A DNA stretch of 64,000 nt from an uncultured Flavobacteriales bacterium (GCA_913056345.1 CAJXMH010000005.1:82495-146494); one strand, 5' to 3'. Positions 41,195-50,552 are shown, counted from the first letter of the stretch. Program-made: numbers and translations. Notes: generated from the letters alone by a model not told the origin.

Positions 41195-42780
41195 ACAGTT
41201 TCCTTTTTGAATTCAGAAGTAAAATGAAATTCGATATCAGGGTAATTGTCCTGCGTAATTCTTAGGATACCAGGCGTTTGAGCAAGGAAAACCAGGTGTT
41301 TATCCTTGTCATAAACGATGTAGTTGGATTTTAACCGAATAAATTCTTCCATCATTTGCTCATTGTCCGAAGTAAACCAACAGGCCTTGTAAAAATTCAT
41401 GTGATGGAAACTTGCTGAGGCACCATACTCGTGTTCTAGACGGTATTTAATCACTTCAAATTGCAACTCTCCAACCGTGCCAATGTATTTTTTATTACCC
41501 ATTCTTGCGGTAAACAATTGAGCAACACCTTCTTCAGTCAGTTGATGAATGCCTTTTTCAAGTTGCTTAGTTTTCATCGGATTATCGTTTACCACCTCTT
41601 TAAAGATCTCGGGAGAGAAACTAGGAATGCCTTTAAAGGTAAAACTTTCACCTTCAGTAAGTGTATCGCCAATTTTAAAATTACCAGTATCGTACAGACC
41701 GATCACATCTCCAGGAAAAGCTTCATCGATCAGACTTTTATCCTTTGCCATAAAAGAGGTAGGATTACTAAAGCGCAGCTTTTTTTCTTGGCGCACGTGG
41801 TGAAAGAATTTATTGCGTTCAAACTTTCCACTGCAAACTCTCAAGAAGGCAATTCGGTCGCGATGGTTAGGATCCAAATTAGCATGAATCTTAAATACGA
41901 ATCCACTAAATTTTTTATGCTCAGGTTGAATTTCACCGTTATTCGTTGGCCGGGGCTTAGGATGGGGAGCAATTGTTATAAACTGATCGAGCATTTCTTG
42001 AATACCGAAATTATTCACGGCAGAGCCAAAGAAAACAGGAGCTACTTTACCTTCTAAATAAGCTTGCTGATCAAAGGGATCGTAGACTCCCTCAACCAAT
42101 TCTACGTCTTCCCTCAATTGGTCAGCTTCTTTTCCTACTAATTCATCAAGTTTAGCATCACTCAAGTCATTGATCTCAATGCTATCGGTAGCGATTTTAG
42201 TTTTAGAAGATTGGAATAAGTTTACTTTTTGTTGGCTAAGGTTATAAACTCCTTTAAAAGTTACCCCAATACCAATGGGCCAACTCATTGGCCTAACCTT
42301 AATACCAAGCTTTTCTTCTAGCTCATCTAGGAGGTCAAAAGGATCACGCCCCTCAAGGTCTAGTTTGTTGATGAATACGATTACCGGAGTATCGCGCATC
42401 CTGCAAACCTCCATGAGCCGCTCAGTTTGTGCCTCAACGCCTTTAACACAATCGATCACCAAAATCACGCTATCTACGGCGGTTAGGGTACGGTAAGTGT
42501 CTTCAGCAAAATCCTTGTGACCTGGAGTATCTAAAAGATTGATCAGCTTATCTTGGTACTCAAACCCCATCACCGAGGTGGCAACCGAAATCCCCCTTTG
42601 TTTCTCTATTTCCATAAAATCTGAAGTTGCGGTCTTTTTGATCTTATTATTTTTTACCGCACCAGCTGTTTGTATTGCACCTCCAAAAAGCAAAAACTTC
42701 TCTGTTAAGGTAGTTTTACCCGCATCGGGGTGCGAAATAATGGCAAAAGTCTTTCGCTTATTTATTTCTTCTGTTAGCAT
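41191..42780 (-). CDS. prfC: Peptide chain release factor 3 (RF3)
   Basis: The 529-residue GTPase recycles RF1/RF2 from the ribosome after termination. G motifs are '[10 protein letters not shown]' (G1), '[11 protein letters not shown]' (G2), '[18 protein letters not shown]' (G3) and '[12 protein letters not shown]' (G4), with RF3-type domain 2 and 3 sequences ('[26 protein letters not shown]'). The frame can extend to a TTG at 42807, but that TTG lies inside the perfect -7 promoter box (42805-42812), so the ATG at 42780 must be the start. The length is normal for RF3. Confidence 0.95.
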   Translation of the reverse strand: MLTEEINKRKTFAIISHPDAGKTTLTEKFLLFGGAIQTAGAVKNNKIKKTATSDFMEIEKQRGISVATSVMGFEYQDKLINLLDTPGHKDFAEDTYRTLTAVDSVILVIDCVKGVEAQTERLMEVCRMRDTPVIVFINKLDLEGRDPFDLLDELEEKLGIKVRPMSWPIGIGVTFKGVYNLSQQKVNLFQSSKTKIATDSIEINDLSDAKLDELVGKEADQLREDVELVEGVYDPFDQQAYLEGKVAPVFFGSAVNNFGIQEMLDQFITIAPHPKPRPTNNGEIQPEHKKFSGFVFKIHANLDPNHRDRIAFLRVCSGKFERNKFFHHVRQEKKLRFSNPTSFMAKDKSLIDEAFPGDVIGLYDTGNFKIGDTLTEGESFTFKGIPSFSPEIFKEVVNDNPMKTKQLEKGIHQLTEEGVAQLFTARMGNKKYIGTVGELQFEVIKYRLEHEYGASASFHHMNFYKACWFTSDNEQMMEEFIRLKSNYIVYDKDKHLVFLAQTPGILRITQDNYPDIEFHFTSEFKKETV

Positions 42781-42804
42781 GGCTTCTCCTAGATTTTTGG
42801 GCTG

Positions 42805-42812
42805 CAAAGGTA
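42805..42812 (-). promoter_or_regulatory. -7 promoter element of prfC
   Basis: On the reverse strand this reads TACCTTTG, a perfect TAnnTTTG, 24 nt before the ATG at 42780. It settles the prfC start. Confidence 0.65.
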
Positions 42813-42954
42813 ATAATTTGGACAGGCTTGAAGAATAGAAGAAAAGTCTGATTTTCAGTGATGTTTCTACAAGGCTAGAACTCGCTTGTAAAAAAAGTTA
42901 GACTTGAATGTCGAACAACTGCATCCTAAGGCAGTTTAAACTTTTAATTCTGCC

Positions 42955-42962
42955 TACTTTTG
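42955..42962 (+). promoter_or_regulatory. -7 promoter element of the helicase gene
   Basis: TACTTTTG is a perfect TAnnTTTG, ending 9 nt before the ATG at 42972. The alternative TTG start at 42960 lies inside the box and is therefore unlikely. Confidence 0.65.
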
Positions 42963-42971
42963 CAAAACTCT

Positions 42972-44510
42972 ATGAGCGAAGAAAACTCCATTGACCTTAC
43001 GGAAATTGCCGAAAGTGACGAAGGAAAGGACTTGTATCCCTTTCAAAACGAAGCTATTGGTAAAATATCAGAAAAACTAAATCACTTAGAAGACAGCCAT
43101 AACATTTTGTTTCAACTGCCCACAGGCGGTGGCAAAACCGTTATTTTTTCTGAGATCTCTAGGCGTTACATTAAAGCGAGCGGTAAAAAAGTCTTGATCT
43201 TGACTCACCGCATTGAATTGTGCAAGCAAACTTCAAACATGCTAACAGAATTTGGGGTGAAGAATAAGATCATCAACAGCAAGGTAAAGGAGGTTTCTGA
43301 TAATAATGATTACCAGTGTTTTGTAGCCATGGTTGAAACCTTGAACAACCGACTACAAGATGAAAAGGTAACCATCAATAACATTGGACTTGTAATCATT
43401 GATGAAGCTCATTATAACAGTTTTAGAAAGCTGTTCAAATATTTTGAAGAAGTGAATATTCTTGGCGTTACTGCAACTCCGCTAAGCTCAAGCATAAAAC
43501 TTCCGATGAATGAAAATTACCAAGAGCTAGTAATCGGTGAATCAATCTCTAGTCTAGTTAATAAAGGTTACCTAGCCAAGGCAACTACTTACAGCTACAA
43601 TGTGCACCTTGACAGCTTAAAAGTCGGAATCAATGGTGATTATACCGTGAAATCATCTGAGCAGCTTTACGGCAACTACATGATGCAAGAAAAGTTGCTG
43701 CGTGCCTATGAAGAAAAGTCTCAAGGCAAGAAGACTTTGATCTTTAACAATGGAATTTCTACTTCTTATGGGGTTTATGATACTTTCAAAGCGGCGGGCT
43801 ATGATATTCGTCACCTAGACCATCATGCAGCAGAGCAGGAGAGGAGGGATATTTTAAAATGGTTTAAAGAAACCCCTGATGCTATTTTAACATCAGTGGG
43901 AATCCTTACCACCGGTTTTGACGAACCTACTGTAGAGACCATCATACTGAATCGGGCCACTCGCTCTTTAGCTTTGTACCATCAAATGATCGGCAGGGGT
44001 TCTCGAATTCTACCTAAGAAGAAAACCTTTACGGTAATTGACTTAGGTAATAACCTGCACCGTTTTGGTTTGTGGGATGATCCGGTAGATTGGTACCATA
44101 TTTTCCAAGCTCCTCATCAGTATTATGATGATTTAAAATCTGATGAGATCATTGAAAGACAGTTTATCTATGAAATGCCTGATGAGCTAAAAGCCAAGTT
44201 TAGTAATTCGGATGACATTAGTTTCAATGTTGAAGAAGAGTATAAAAAGGCCATGTCGAATCACGAGCATTCTAAAATTGTAATTCAAAAGTCGATTGAC
44301 CAGCACGCTAAAATGTGTATTGAGAATGCTGAGGACATGTGGGATGCATTAGATTTAGCTGACCTTTTAAATGACGATATTCAAGACCGCATCAAGCATT
44401 ATTCCTATTGCACCATCAAAACCACCAAAAACTATTTGGTTTGGTTAGAAGAAGATTACCTCAGACGACTCAGGGCTCAAATTAGAAAGGCCTTTGTGGT
44501 CGCAGATTAG
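42972..44510 (+). CDS. DEAD/DEAH-family helicase (type III restriction/SSL2-like)
   Basis: The 512-residue SF2 helicase has motif I 'FQLPTGGGKTVIFSEI', motif II 'LVIIDEAHYNSFRKLF', motif III 'LGVTATPLS', and helicase C-terminal motifs 'TTGFDEPTVETIILNRATRSLALYHQMIGRGSR'. The domain layout matches stand-alone ResIII/DEXD-box proteins of the SSL2/RadD type, which remodel DNA in repair. A helical tail of about 120 residues follows the helicase core. The ATG at 42972 is chosen because the upstream TTG is inside the promoter. No restriction or methylase gene is adjacent, so a general repair role is more likely than restriction. Confidence 0.87.
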   Translation: MSEENSIDLTEIAESDEGKDLYPFQNEAIGKISEKLNHLEDSHNILFQLPTGGGKTVIFSEISRRYIKASGKKVLILTHRIELCKQTSNMLTEFGVKNKIINSKVKEVSDNNDYQCFVAMVETLNNRLQDEKVTINNIGLVIIDEAHYNSFRKLFKYFEEVNILGVTATPLSSSIKLPMNENYQELVIGESISSLVNKGYLAKATTYSYNVHLDSLKVGINGDYTVKSSEQLYGNYMMQEKLLRAYEEKSQGKKTLIFNNGISTSYGVYDTFKAAGYDIRHLDHHAAEQERRDILKWFKETPDAILTSVGILTTGFDEPTVETIILNRATRSLALYHQMIGRGSRILPKKKTFTVIDLGNNLHRFGLWDDPVDWYHIFQAPHQYYDDLKSDEIIERQFIYEMPDELKAKFSNSDDISFNVEEEYKKAMSNHEHSKIVIQKSIDQHAKMCIENAEDMWDALDLADLLNDDIQDRIKHYSYCTIKTTKNYLVWLEEDYLRRLRAQIRKAFVVAD

Positions 44511-44563
44511 TAGATCAAGCATCCTTTGGTTTATTTTCGTAATTTAAGGTTCAAAATCAAACC

Positions 44564-45010
44564 ATGGTTAAAAGTTATCAAGGAGCTCGAATTAAAGAGG
44601 AAAAAGAAATCAAGCAATACTTTGTTCGCGATTACATGACGCAACAACTTATTAGTTTTAAACCCGATCAAACCATCGACGAAGTGGTCAGGATTCTGAC
44701 GTATCGCAGTATTAGCGGTGGACCTGTTTGTGACGAAAACAAAAAGTTAGTTGGGATTATTTCAGAAGGAGACTGTTTGAAGCAAGTCATGAATACTGCT
44801 TACAGCAATGTGCCAACTTTAAGTGGTAAAGTTGAAGATCACATGGTAAAAGAAGTAGAAGTGTTATCACCCAATCATACCATTATGCAGGCTGCTGAAA
44901 AATTTCTAAAGCTCAAGTTGCGTCGGTTTCCTGTTATGGAAGATGGAAAAGTGGTGGGACAGCTCAGTCAACGTGATGTGATGCGGGCTTTTCAAGACAT
45001 GAGCTTATAA
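44564..45010 (+). CDS. CBS-domain pair protein
   Basis: The 148-residue cytosolic protein consists of two CBS motifs in tandem: 'VRDYMTQQLISFKPDQTIDEVVRIL', 'GGPVCDENKKLVGIISEGDCLK' and 'VEDHMVKEVEVLSPNHTIMQAAEKFL', 'RRFPVMEDGKVVGQLSQRDVMRAF'. Such pairs bind adenine nucleotides and regulate a partner. No catalytic domain is attached. It is followed after 1 bp by the DUF6155 gene, so the two are likely translated together. Confidence 0.92.
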   Translation: MVKSYQGARIKEEKEIKQYFVRDYMTQQLISFKPDQTIDEVVRILTYRSISGGPVCDENKKLVGIISEGDCLKQVMNTAYSNVPTLSGKVEDHMVKEVEVLSPNHTIMQAAEKFLKLKLRRFPVMEDGKVVGQLSQRDVMRAFQDMSL

Positions 45011-45011
45011 A

Positions 45012-45524
45012 TTGGGAAAAAGGCAGCTGATCCATTTTTTGAAAGAATTAGAGCGTGAAGAATTAGAGGCTCAAGTAGTTGATCTTTATGATCGCTTTAA
45101 AAATGTAAAAGAGTTTTACGACTTTTCTTTCAATCCGAATGAAGACAAGCGTTATCAAATAGCGAAACAGAAGATAGCCAAAGAATATTTCCCCGAAAAT
45201 GGGAGAAAAGCCAAAAAACGCCGTTCGGTAGCGCAAAATATTTTTAAGCATTTTTTGAAGCTAGAACTAAATCCGGAATTGATTGCCGATCTGATGTTGT
45301 TTAATCTTGAAATCGCTCAAACATACACGGCCGAGTATCCGATCAAACAAGCTGCTTTTTACAAAAGCATGTTAAAGTCATTTCGCCATGCTTTAGTCTT
45401 TATTGGAGAACATGGTTTTGAAACTCAATTCACAGCCAGAATCAGTACAGTGATTGAAATGGCACACCAACAGAAATGGGAAAATGCGGAGGGTTTTGAA
45501 CGCAGTTTAAAGGAATTGTGGTAA
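45012..45524 (+). CDS. DUF6155 family protein
   Basis: The 170-residue soluble helical protein starts at a TTG one base after the CBS gene's stop. The opening 'QLIHFLKELEREELEAQVVDLYDRFKNVKEFYDFSFNP', with a following basic 'RKAKKRRSVAQNIFKHF', matches the DUF6155 family. The function is unknown. Tight linkage to the CBS protein suggests a functional partnership (inference). Confidence 0.8.
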   Translation: MGKRQLIHFLKELEREELEAQVVDLYDRFKNVKEFYDFSFNPNEDKRYQIAKQKIAKEYFPENGRKAKKRRSVAQNIFKHFLKLELNPELIADLMLFNLEIAQTYTAEYPIKQAAFYKSMLKSFRHALVFIGEHGFETQFTARISTVIEMAHQQKWENAEGFERSLKELW

Positions 45525-45590
45525 TGTTTTTAAGTGATTAGCTAAAGCATAAGCAATCGTGGTTGCACAACTTTTACGACTTTCGCAGAC

Positions 45591-46556
45591 ATGTTTAGGG
45601 TTTATCTTTTCTTTTCTTTCTTCTTAGTGTGTTATGGTTTAAGTGCCCAAAAGCAGACACCTTTCAACGCTTATCTGCCTATTAGAGAAAGTGCTGAAGT
45701 CAATTGGAGCAGCCCAATGGTAGATGAAGAACCACTTATTTTTGAGGCTGAACCTACTATCTATTTTAGCCTATACAACAACTATCCCTATTATGATTCA
45801 CTCGCTAAACCTGAAAAGGTAGAGGCCTTTTATGTCAACTACAGCTCACATTTTCGTATGTTTCAAGGTCGATCAAAACCGGTGCGCATGCCGTCTTACA
45901 AGGCCATGGTTGGCTATCAGAGGAGTGTTGAACTAGAAGATGGCTATTTTTCTATTGCCTTGGAAAGCGGTCATTATTCAAATGGACAATCAGGTTGCGC
46001 TTGGGCTGATACTAGTATTGACGGAACGCTTGACTGCCGAAGACTAGCTCAAGCGCTTGGGGAAAACGAAGACCTATCCAAACGACTGAATAGGATCAAT
46101 GGTAACTTTTCAACCAATTTAAGTCGAATACGCTTGCAGTATGTGAGCCCCAAAAAAAGAAGAAATCAAGCCTATTTTCAACGTTTTGATCTTGACTATA
46201 CCTACAATCATGAGGCTCTATTTTTAATTTTTAAGTATAACGGCTCAGCTGATAATGATGTAAAGGTGATTGGTAGGCATCAAGTTGGATTTTCTTATGA
46301 ATACAACCGAAACACTGATCTGAACTTTAGTTATGCTTTCAAATTAGCCACCAAAAGGTTGATTGGGCAACATAATTCCATTGAACCTTGGCGGTTTGAA
46401 ACAAGTGTTAGTGTTTTTCCAGAAGATTGGATCACTGCTTTTTACTTGGAGTATATTTACGGACACGATGATTATAATTTTAGAATAGTTGATGCAGGTC
46501 AGCAGGTTTCTATTGGTCTGCGTTGGGATCTTTTCCAAGCTAAAGAGTTTCGCTAA
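45591..46556 (+). CDS. Outer-membrane phospholipase A1-like beta-barrel
   Basis: The 321-residue protein has a signal peptide (cleavage near 'LSAQ', residue 19) and amphipathic aromatic strands throughout, ending 'VSIGLRWDLFQ'. The motif 'ESGHYSNGQSG' places His128 and Ser130 as in the H-x-S-N-G active site of OMPLA/PldA. The following 'LNRINGNFSTN' may supply the Asn of the triad, but it comes after an insertion of about 45 residues with two Cys not seen in E. coli PldA. It may hydrolyse outer-membrane phospholipids. The barrel call is firm; the enzymatic call is moderate. Confidence 0.6.
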   Translation: MFRVYLFFSFFLVCYGLSAQKQTPFNAYLPIRESAEVNWSSPMVDEEPLIFEAEPTIYFSLYNNYPYYDSLAKPEKVEAFYVNYSSHFRMFQGRSKPVRMPSYKAMVGYQRSVELEDGYFSIALESGHYSNGQSGCAWADTSIDGTLDCRRLAQALGENEDLSKRLNRINGNFSTNLSRIRLQYVSPKKRRNQAYFQRFDLDYTYNHEALFLIFKYNGSADNDVKVIGRHQVGFSYEYNRNTDLNFSYAFKLATKRLIGQHNSIEPWRFETSVSVFPEDWITAFYLEYIYGHDDYNFRIVDAGQQVSIGLRWDLFQAKEFR

Positions 46557-46594
46557 TTGTAATCTTAACCCTATCTTTTCTAAAAATTGGCTTT

Positions 46595-47110
46595 ATGAGT
46601 AGAGGATTCGTTAAAGAAGAAGATCAGGAGGAACCACCCTTTATACCACCAAGAGCTCCTTTACCTCCGAATACCCCAAACTACGTAACAAAAAGGGGCT
46701 TAAAAGCTTTAGAAACTGAAAAAGCTCGATTAGAGAAAGAACGTAAAGAAATTGATGAAGCGAATGAAAGTGAGCGGCGCAAGACCTTAGCGGTGGTCAA
46801 TGGAAAGTTGGCACTATTAGAAGAACGCATACAATCCGCTCAGTTGATCAAAGAAGAAGAGCAGCCGCAAGAGGAGGTGCGCTTTGGGGCAACAGTCAGC
46901 TCTGTGGTACAGGAAGGAAAGTCAAAGGGATTTGAAAGAACCTTTACCATTGTTGGGGTAGACGAATCCAAGGTAAAAGATAAACGCATTGCCTTTACGG
47001 CTCCCATTGCGCGGGTAATGATGGGTAAAAGAGTAGGAGATCAGGTAGCATTTAAAATGGGCGACCAATTGCAAAAAATTGAAATCACGGCAATAAAATA
47101 CGGTGATTGA
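46595..47110 (+). CDS. GreA/GreB family transcript-cleavage-factor-like protein
   Basis: The 171-residue protein has a Pro-rich N-terminal extension (PPFIPPRAPLPPNTPNYV). A shortened N-terminal coiled coil follows ('LKALETEKARLEKERKEI'...'LALLEERIQSAQLI'), then a Gre C-terminal domain of FKBP-like fold ('VRFGATVSSVVQEG', 'FTIVGVDESKVKDKRIAFTAPIARVMMGKRVGDQV'). The usual acidic coiled-coil tip of GreA (SENAEY region) is replaced by a short loop, 'ANESERRKTLAVVNGK'. It may bind RNA polymerase's secondary channel without the normal RNA-cleavage activity. Confidence 0.82.
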   Translation: MSRGFVKEEDQEEPPFIPPRAPLPPNTPNYVTKRGLKALETEKARLEKERKEIDEANESERRKTLAVVNGKLALLEERIQSAQLIKEEEQPQEEVRFGATVSSVVQEGKSKGFERTFTIVGVDESKVKDKRIAFTAPIARVMMGKRVGDQVAFKMGDQLQKIEITAIKYGD

Positions 47111-47122
47111 AATCTATTCTGC

Positions 47123-47130
47123 TATTTTTG
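47123..47130 (+). promoter_or_regulatory. -7 promoter element of the DUF3667 gene
   Basis: TATTTTTG is a perfect TAnnTTTG, ending 4 nt before the GTG at 47135. This is the same 4-nt gap seen at 54525/54530 and 60894/60889, which points to a leaderless message starting at GTG. Confidence 0.6.
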
Positions 47131-47134
47131 ATTG

Positions 47135-48307
47135 GTGCAAGAGTTACAACGACAAGGAGAGCGAAATAACTGCCTGAATTGCGGTGCTTCCATTGAGCCA
47201 AGCGATTCTTTTTGCGCCAATTGTGGTCAGAAGGTTGACGATAATAGGCTTGCCCTGAAGGATGTTTTGAATGAGTTTTTCGAAAATTACCTCTCATTGG
47301 ATAGTCGCTTTGGTAGAAGCGTTTATCCTTTTTTATTTAAGCCTGGTTACCTTGCTGCTGAATTTATGAAAGGTAAACGGACAAACTTTGCCAATCCTTT
47401 CCGACTCTATATACTTTGCAGTATCTTTTTCTTTTTTGGAGTTAACTCCACCATTCAACGCACAAGCAGCGACAAACCCATTCTTGATATAAAAACCACA
47501 GCATTAGAAGACATAGAAGGGGTGTCGTCAGAAACCATGGAAGTGCTACAAAGCAAGTTTGATGAAAGAACGAAACAATATTTTAATAAAAATGAAGACT
47601 TAAGCTTTCAAGAAGCCTATTCTAAAATGGAACCGATCCATAAAAAGCAACTGCTAATCGCATTGGAGCGAAACACCTTAGAGGATTTAGGCATACTGGG
47701 CGATACTGTTCTATTGGACCGTAATTATACCTTGAGTCCTGAAGAAGAAGCTTCGGCCAACATCAGCATTTTTGAAATCGAAAGCTACAAAGATAGCATC
47801 CACCTTTCGGATCAAACCGTTTACAAGCGAGTAGTCGGTGATGCCGAACTGCCTTTTTATCAAGAGATCTTTTACAAACGTTTAATTCGGATCAAAAGGG
47901 CAAATGAAGCGCTTTTAAGAAAGTTCATCATAGGTAACTTATCTATTGCTATGTTTGTCTTAATTCCACTCATTGCTTTAGTTCTCAAACTCTTCTATTT
48001 GAGAAGGAAACTTTACTTTGTGGCGCATTTGATCCATACCTTGTACTTGCAAGCATTCTTTTTCTTACTCTTTGGAATCTTATTGGGTCTCACTTCCAAT
48101 TTTCCCACTCTCAAAACGTATGGCCCCCTACTAACTTTTGCTTTTATCAGCTATTTCCTCATTTATTTCTATCGCTCTTTGTTAAAAGTCTATCAACAAA
48201 GTCGACTACGCACTTTTATTAAGAGTCTCCTCTTGCTTTTTTCCTATTTTGTATTAAGCATCTTCGTTGTGCTAGCAGAGGTTCTAGTATCTTTCTTACT
48301 TTTCTAA
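47135..48307 (+). CDS. DUF3667 zinc-ribbon membrane protein
   Basis: The 390-residue protein opens with a double-Cys zinc ribbon ('CLNCGASIEPSDSFCANCGQK') and the DUF3667 sequence 'LDSRFGRSVYPFLFKPGYLAAEFMKGKR'. A soluble insertion of about 150 residues and four to five C-terminal transmembrane helices follow. I prefer the GTG at 47135 to the adjacent TTG at 47132 because the -7 box lies exactly 4 nt upstream, as at other leaderless starts here. The family's function is unknown. Confidence 0.85.
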   Translation: MQELQRQGERNNCLNCGASIEPSDSFCANCGQKVDDNRLALKDVLNEFFENYLSLDSRFGRSVYPFLFKPGYLAAEFMKGKRTNFANPFRLYILCSIFFFFGVNSTIQRTSSDKPILDIKTTALEDIEGVSSETMEVLQSKFDERTKQYFNKNEDLSFQEAYSKMEPIHKKQLLIALERNTLEDLGILGDTVLLDRNYTLSPEEEASANISIFEIESYKDSIHLSDQTVYKRVVGDAELPFYQEIFYKRLIRIKRANEALLRKFIIGNLSIAMFVLIPLIALVLKLFYLRRKLYFVAHLIHTLYLQAFFFLLFGILLGLTSNFPTLKTYGPLLTFAFISYFLIYFYRSLLKVYQQSRLRTFIKSLLLLFSYFVLSIFVVLAEVLVSFLLF

Positions 48308-48327
48308 GCTGCTAAGTTTGCTTTCGT

Positions 48328-48335
48328 TACTTTTG
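48328..48335 (+). promoter_or_regulatory. -7 promoter element of the first DEAD-box gene
   Basis: TACTTTTG is a perfect TAnnTTTG, ending 23 nt before the TTG start at 48359. Confidence 0.55.
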
Positions 48336-48358
48336 CATTTCATTTAATACCCTCATTT

Positions 48359-50047
48359 TTGAAGAATTTCCAATCGCTAGGACTTTCAGAAAATCTCTTA
48401 AAAGTACTAGCCCAAAAAGGTTTTGAAGAACCTACCCCAATCCAAGAAAAAGCGATTCCTTACTTATTATCGAATACCAAATCTGATTTCATTGGCTTAG
48501 CCCAAACCGGAACAGGCAAAACTGCGGCCTTTGGTTTACCCTTGATCGATCTTGTAGAAAGCGAAAGCAAGCACCCTCAGGCGCTTATTCTAGCACCTAC
48601 CCGTGAACTAGGTCAACAAACGGCGCAACAATTAGTCGAATTTTCAGAGCATTATAAAAAACTGAACGTTGAAGTAGTTTATGGTGGTGCAGCCATCACC
48701 AATCAAATAAGAGCCTTAAAAAAACCCACTCAAATTGTAGTCGCAACGCCTGGTCGTTTACTCGATTTGATCAGACGTAGAGCCATTAGTTTAGAGAAAG
48801 TACGCTACGTTGTGCTTGATGAAGCAGATGAGATGCTAAACATGGGCTTTAAAGAAGAGATCGACGATATCCTTTCTAACATTAAAGTAGAACATTCCAC
48901 ATGGCTTTTTTCAGCTACCATGCCGAACGAGATTCGTCGCATTACGAAAAAGTACATGCAAGACCCAACAGAGGTCTCGGTAAATACAGAAGTAAAGAGT
49001 AATGCCAACATCACACATCAGTATATTGTAACACGAACTGGTGATAAACTAGCTGCCTTACAACGCTTTTTGGATATACAACCTGACATGAAAGGCATCA
49101 TGTTTTGTCGTACTAAAAGAGAAACTCAAGAAATTACCGATCAATTGGCCAAAAGCGGCTATGCAGTGGAAGCTTTGCACGGTGATCTATCACAGGCACA
49201 AAGAGACGCTGCTATGCGACGCTTCAAAGCTCGTAATATGCAACTTTTAGTTGCTACAGATGTGGCGGCTAGAGGCTTAGATGTAGATGATCTTACTCAC
49301 GTTTTCCACCATAAACTACCAGATCAATTAGAAGCCTATACCCATCGTAGTGGAAGAACTGCAAGAGCGGGAAAGAAAGGTTTATCGATTGCTTTCATTA
49401 ATTCTCGAGAAGGCAGGAGAATCAGCGAGATAGAAAAGAAGCTAAAGATCAACTTCGAAGTGATAGAAGTTCCTTCGATCGATAAGATCAAGGATATGCG
49501 CATAGAAAAATGGATCAAGCAGCTCCACAATATGCCAATAGAAGGAGAGGCAGAGAAAATGTTCGAAGAAATCGAAGGACATTTTACAGGTCTAGAGAAA
49601 AAAGACCTACTGCTGCGATTATTGTCTGTTGAACTGAAGAATTTAGAGAATACTTCAGGTGGCAACCTAAACGTAAGTGCAGAAAAGGGTAAAGGGAAGA
49701 AACAAAGTGGAAATGGCCCACAGCGCTATTTTATAAACTTAGGGAAGAATGATGGCTTAAACGAACGCGATATGCTTGACTTTTTAGCAGAAGTTAGCGA
49801 TATTCAGAAAAAATATTTTGGAGACCTGAGTATTCAGGACCGCAGAGCATTTTTTGACCTAGAGCGCACAAAAACGAACGGATTCCCGGAAAAGTTTGTT
49901 GGTTTAGAGTTAGAAAATGGACACGCAATAAAAGTCAATGAAGAAAATAACCGCAACAGTGAAAGGAAAAGTGGAGGAAGAAAAGGCGGATTTAGAAGTA
50001 AGAACAAGCATTACAAAAGCCGTGACCGAAAGGGGAAAAGAAGATAA
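48359..50047 (+). CDS. DEAD-box RNA helicase with DbpA-type RNA-binding domain
   Basis: The 562-residue helicase starts at a TTG. Motifs are Q 'FEEPTPIQEKAIP', I 'GLAQTGTGKTAAFGLP', Ia 'LAPTRELGQQ', II 'VVLDEADEMLNMGF', III 'FSATMP', V 'ATDVAARGLDVDD' and VI 'HRSGRTARAG'. A C-terminal DbpA-like RRM follows ('RYFINLGKNDGLNERDMLDFLAE'), and then a basic Gly/Arg/Lys tail ending 'SRDRKGKRR'. It probably unwinds rRNA or mRNA during ribosome assembly or cold growth. A cold-shock-domain gene follows after 55 bp, which supports a shared cold or RNA-structure role. Confidence 0.93.
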   Translation: MKNFQSLGLSENLLKVLAQKGFEEPTPIQEKAIPYLLSNTKSDFIGLAQTGTGKTAAFGLPLIDLVESESKHPQALILAPTRELGQQTAQQLVEFSEHYKKLNVEVVYGGAAITNQIRALKKPTQIVVATPGRLLDLIRRRAISLEKVRYVVLDEADEMLNMGFKEEIDDILSNIKVEHSTWLFSATMPNEIRRITKKYMQDPTEVSVNTEVKSNANITHQYIVTRTGDKLAALQRFLDIQPDMKGIMFCRTKRETQEITDQLAKSGYAVEALHGDLSQAQRDAAMRRFKARNMQLLVATDVAARGLDVDDLTHVFHHKLPDQLEAYTHRSGRTARAGKKGLSIAFINSREGRRISEIEKKLKINFEVIEVPSIDKIKDMRIEKWIKQLHNMPIEGEAEKMFEEIEGHFTGLEKKDLLLRLLSVELKNLENTSGGNLNVSAEKGKGKKQSGNGPQRYFINLGKNDGLNERDMLDFLAEVSDIQKKYFGDLSIQDRRAFFDLERTKTNGFPEKFVGLELENGHAIKVNEENNRNSERKSGGRKGGFRSKNKHYKSRDRKGKRR

Positions 50048-50102
50048 ATTTAAAAGCAGTGGCTTAGCTACATAAATATTCACTAAAAAATTATTTAACT
50101 AT

Positions 50103-50552
50103 ATGGGTAAATCTCAAGAAACCTTCAGTAAAAGAGAAAAGGAAAAGAAAAGACAAAAAAGAAAAGAGGAAAAGCAAAAGCGCAAAGAAGAGCGTCAAGC
50201 AAACTCTGATGGTGGTGGCCTTGAAAACATGATCGCCTATGTAGATGAGTTTGGTAACCCGACTGATACACCTCCAGATCCAGATAAAAAGAAGAAGAAA
50301 ATAAAAGCTGAAGATATCGAAATTGGTATACCTCCAAAAGAAGAAGAAGAAATTGATCCGGTTCACGAAGGTAAAGTTAGCTTCTTCAATGATTCAAAAG
50401 GCTATGGCTTCATTAAGGATCTGAATACCCAAGAGAGTTTCTTCGTTCACGTAAACGGCCTAACCGAAGAGGTTGGCGAAGGTGATAAGGTTAGTTTTGA
50501 GCTAGAAAAAGGCATGAAAGGCTTGAATGCCGTGAAGGTGAAGAAGGTTTAG
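50103..50552 (+). CDS. Cold-shock-domain protein with charged N-terminal extension
   Basis: The 149-residue protein has a Lys/Glu/Arg-rich helix (about residues 5-40), an acidic/lysine linker, and a C-terminal cold shock domain ('GKVSFFNDSKGYGFIKD', RNP1, and 'ESFFVHVNGL', RNP2). Classical CspA proteins are about 70 residues; the extension is typical of some Bacteroidetes members. It binds single-stranded RNA and DNA, probably together with the upstream DEAD-box helicase. Its stop overlaps the convergent AraC gene by 4 bp. Confidence 0.92.
   Translation: MGKSQETFSKREKEKKRQKRKEEKQKRKEERQANSDGGGLENMIAYVDEFGNPTDTPPDPDKKKKKIKAEDIEIGIPPKEEEEIDPVHEGKVSFFNDSKGYGFIKDLNTQESFFVHVNGLTEEVGEGDKVSFELEKGMKGLNAVKVKKV

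Noticed and set aside
41461..42057. 198-codon forward frame inside the RF3 gene
   Set aside because: It lies antisense to clearly conserved RF3 sequence and its product resembles no known family; a shadow frame.
42781..42807. TTG start for RF3 at 42807
   Set aside because: The TTG is part of the perfect -7 promoter box, so it would not be transcribed.
42960..42971. TTG start for the helicase at 42960
   Set aside because: The TTG lies within the TACTTTTG promoter element; the ATG at 42972 follows.
42972..44510. Type III restriction enzyme subunit
   Set aside because: No methylase or nuclease domain is adjacent; the helicase stands alone with housekeeping neighbours.
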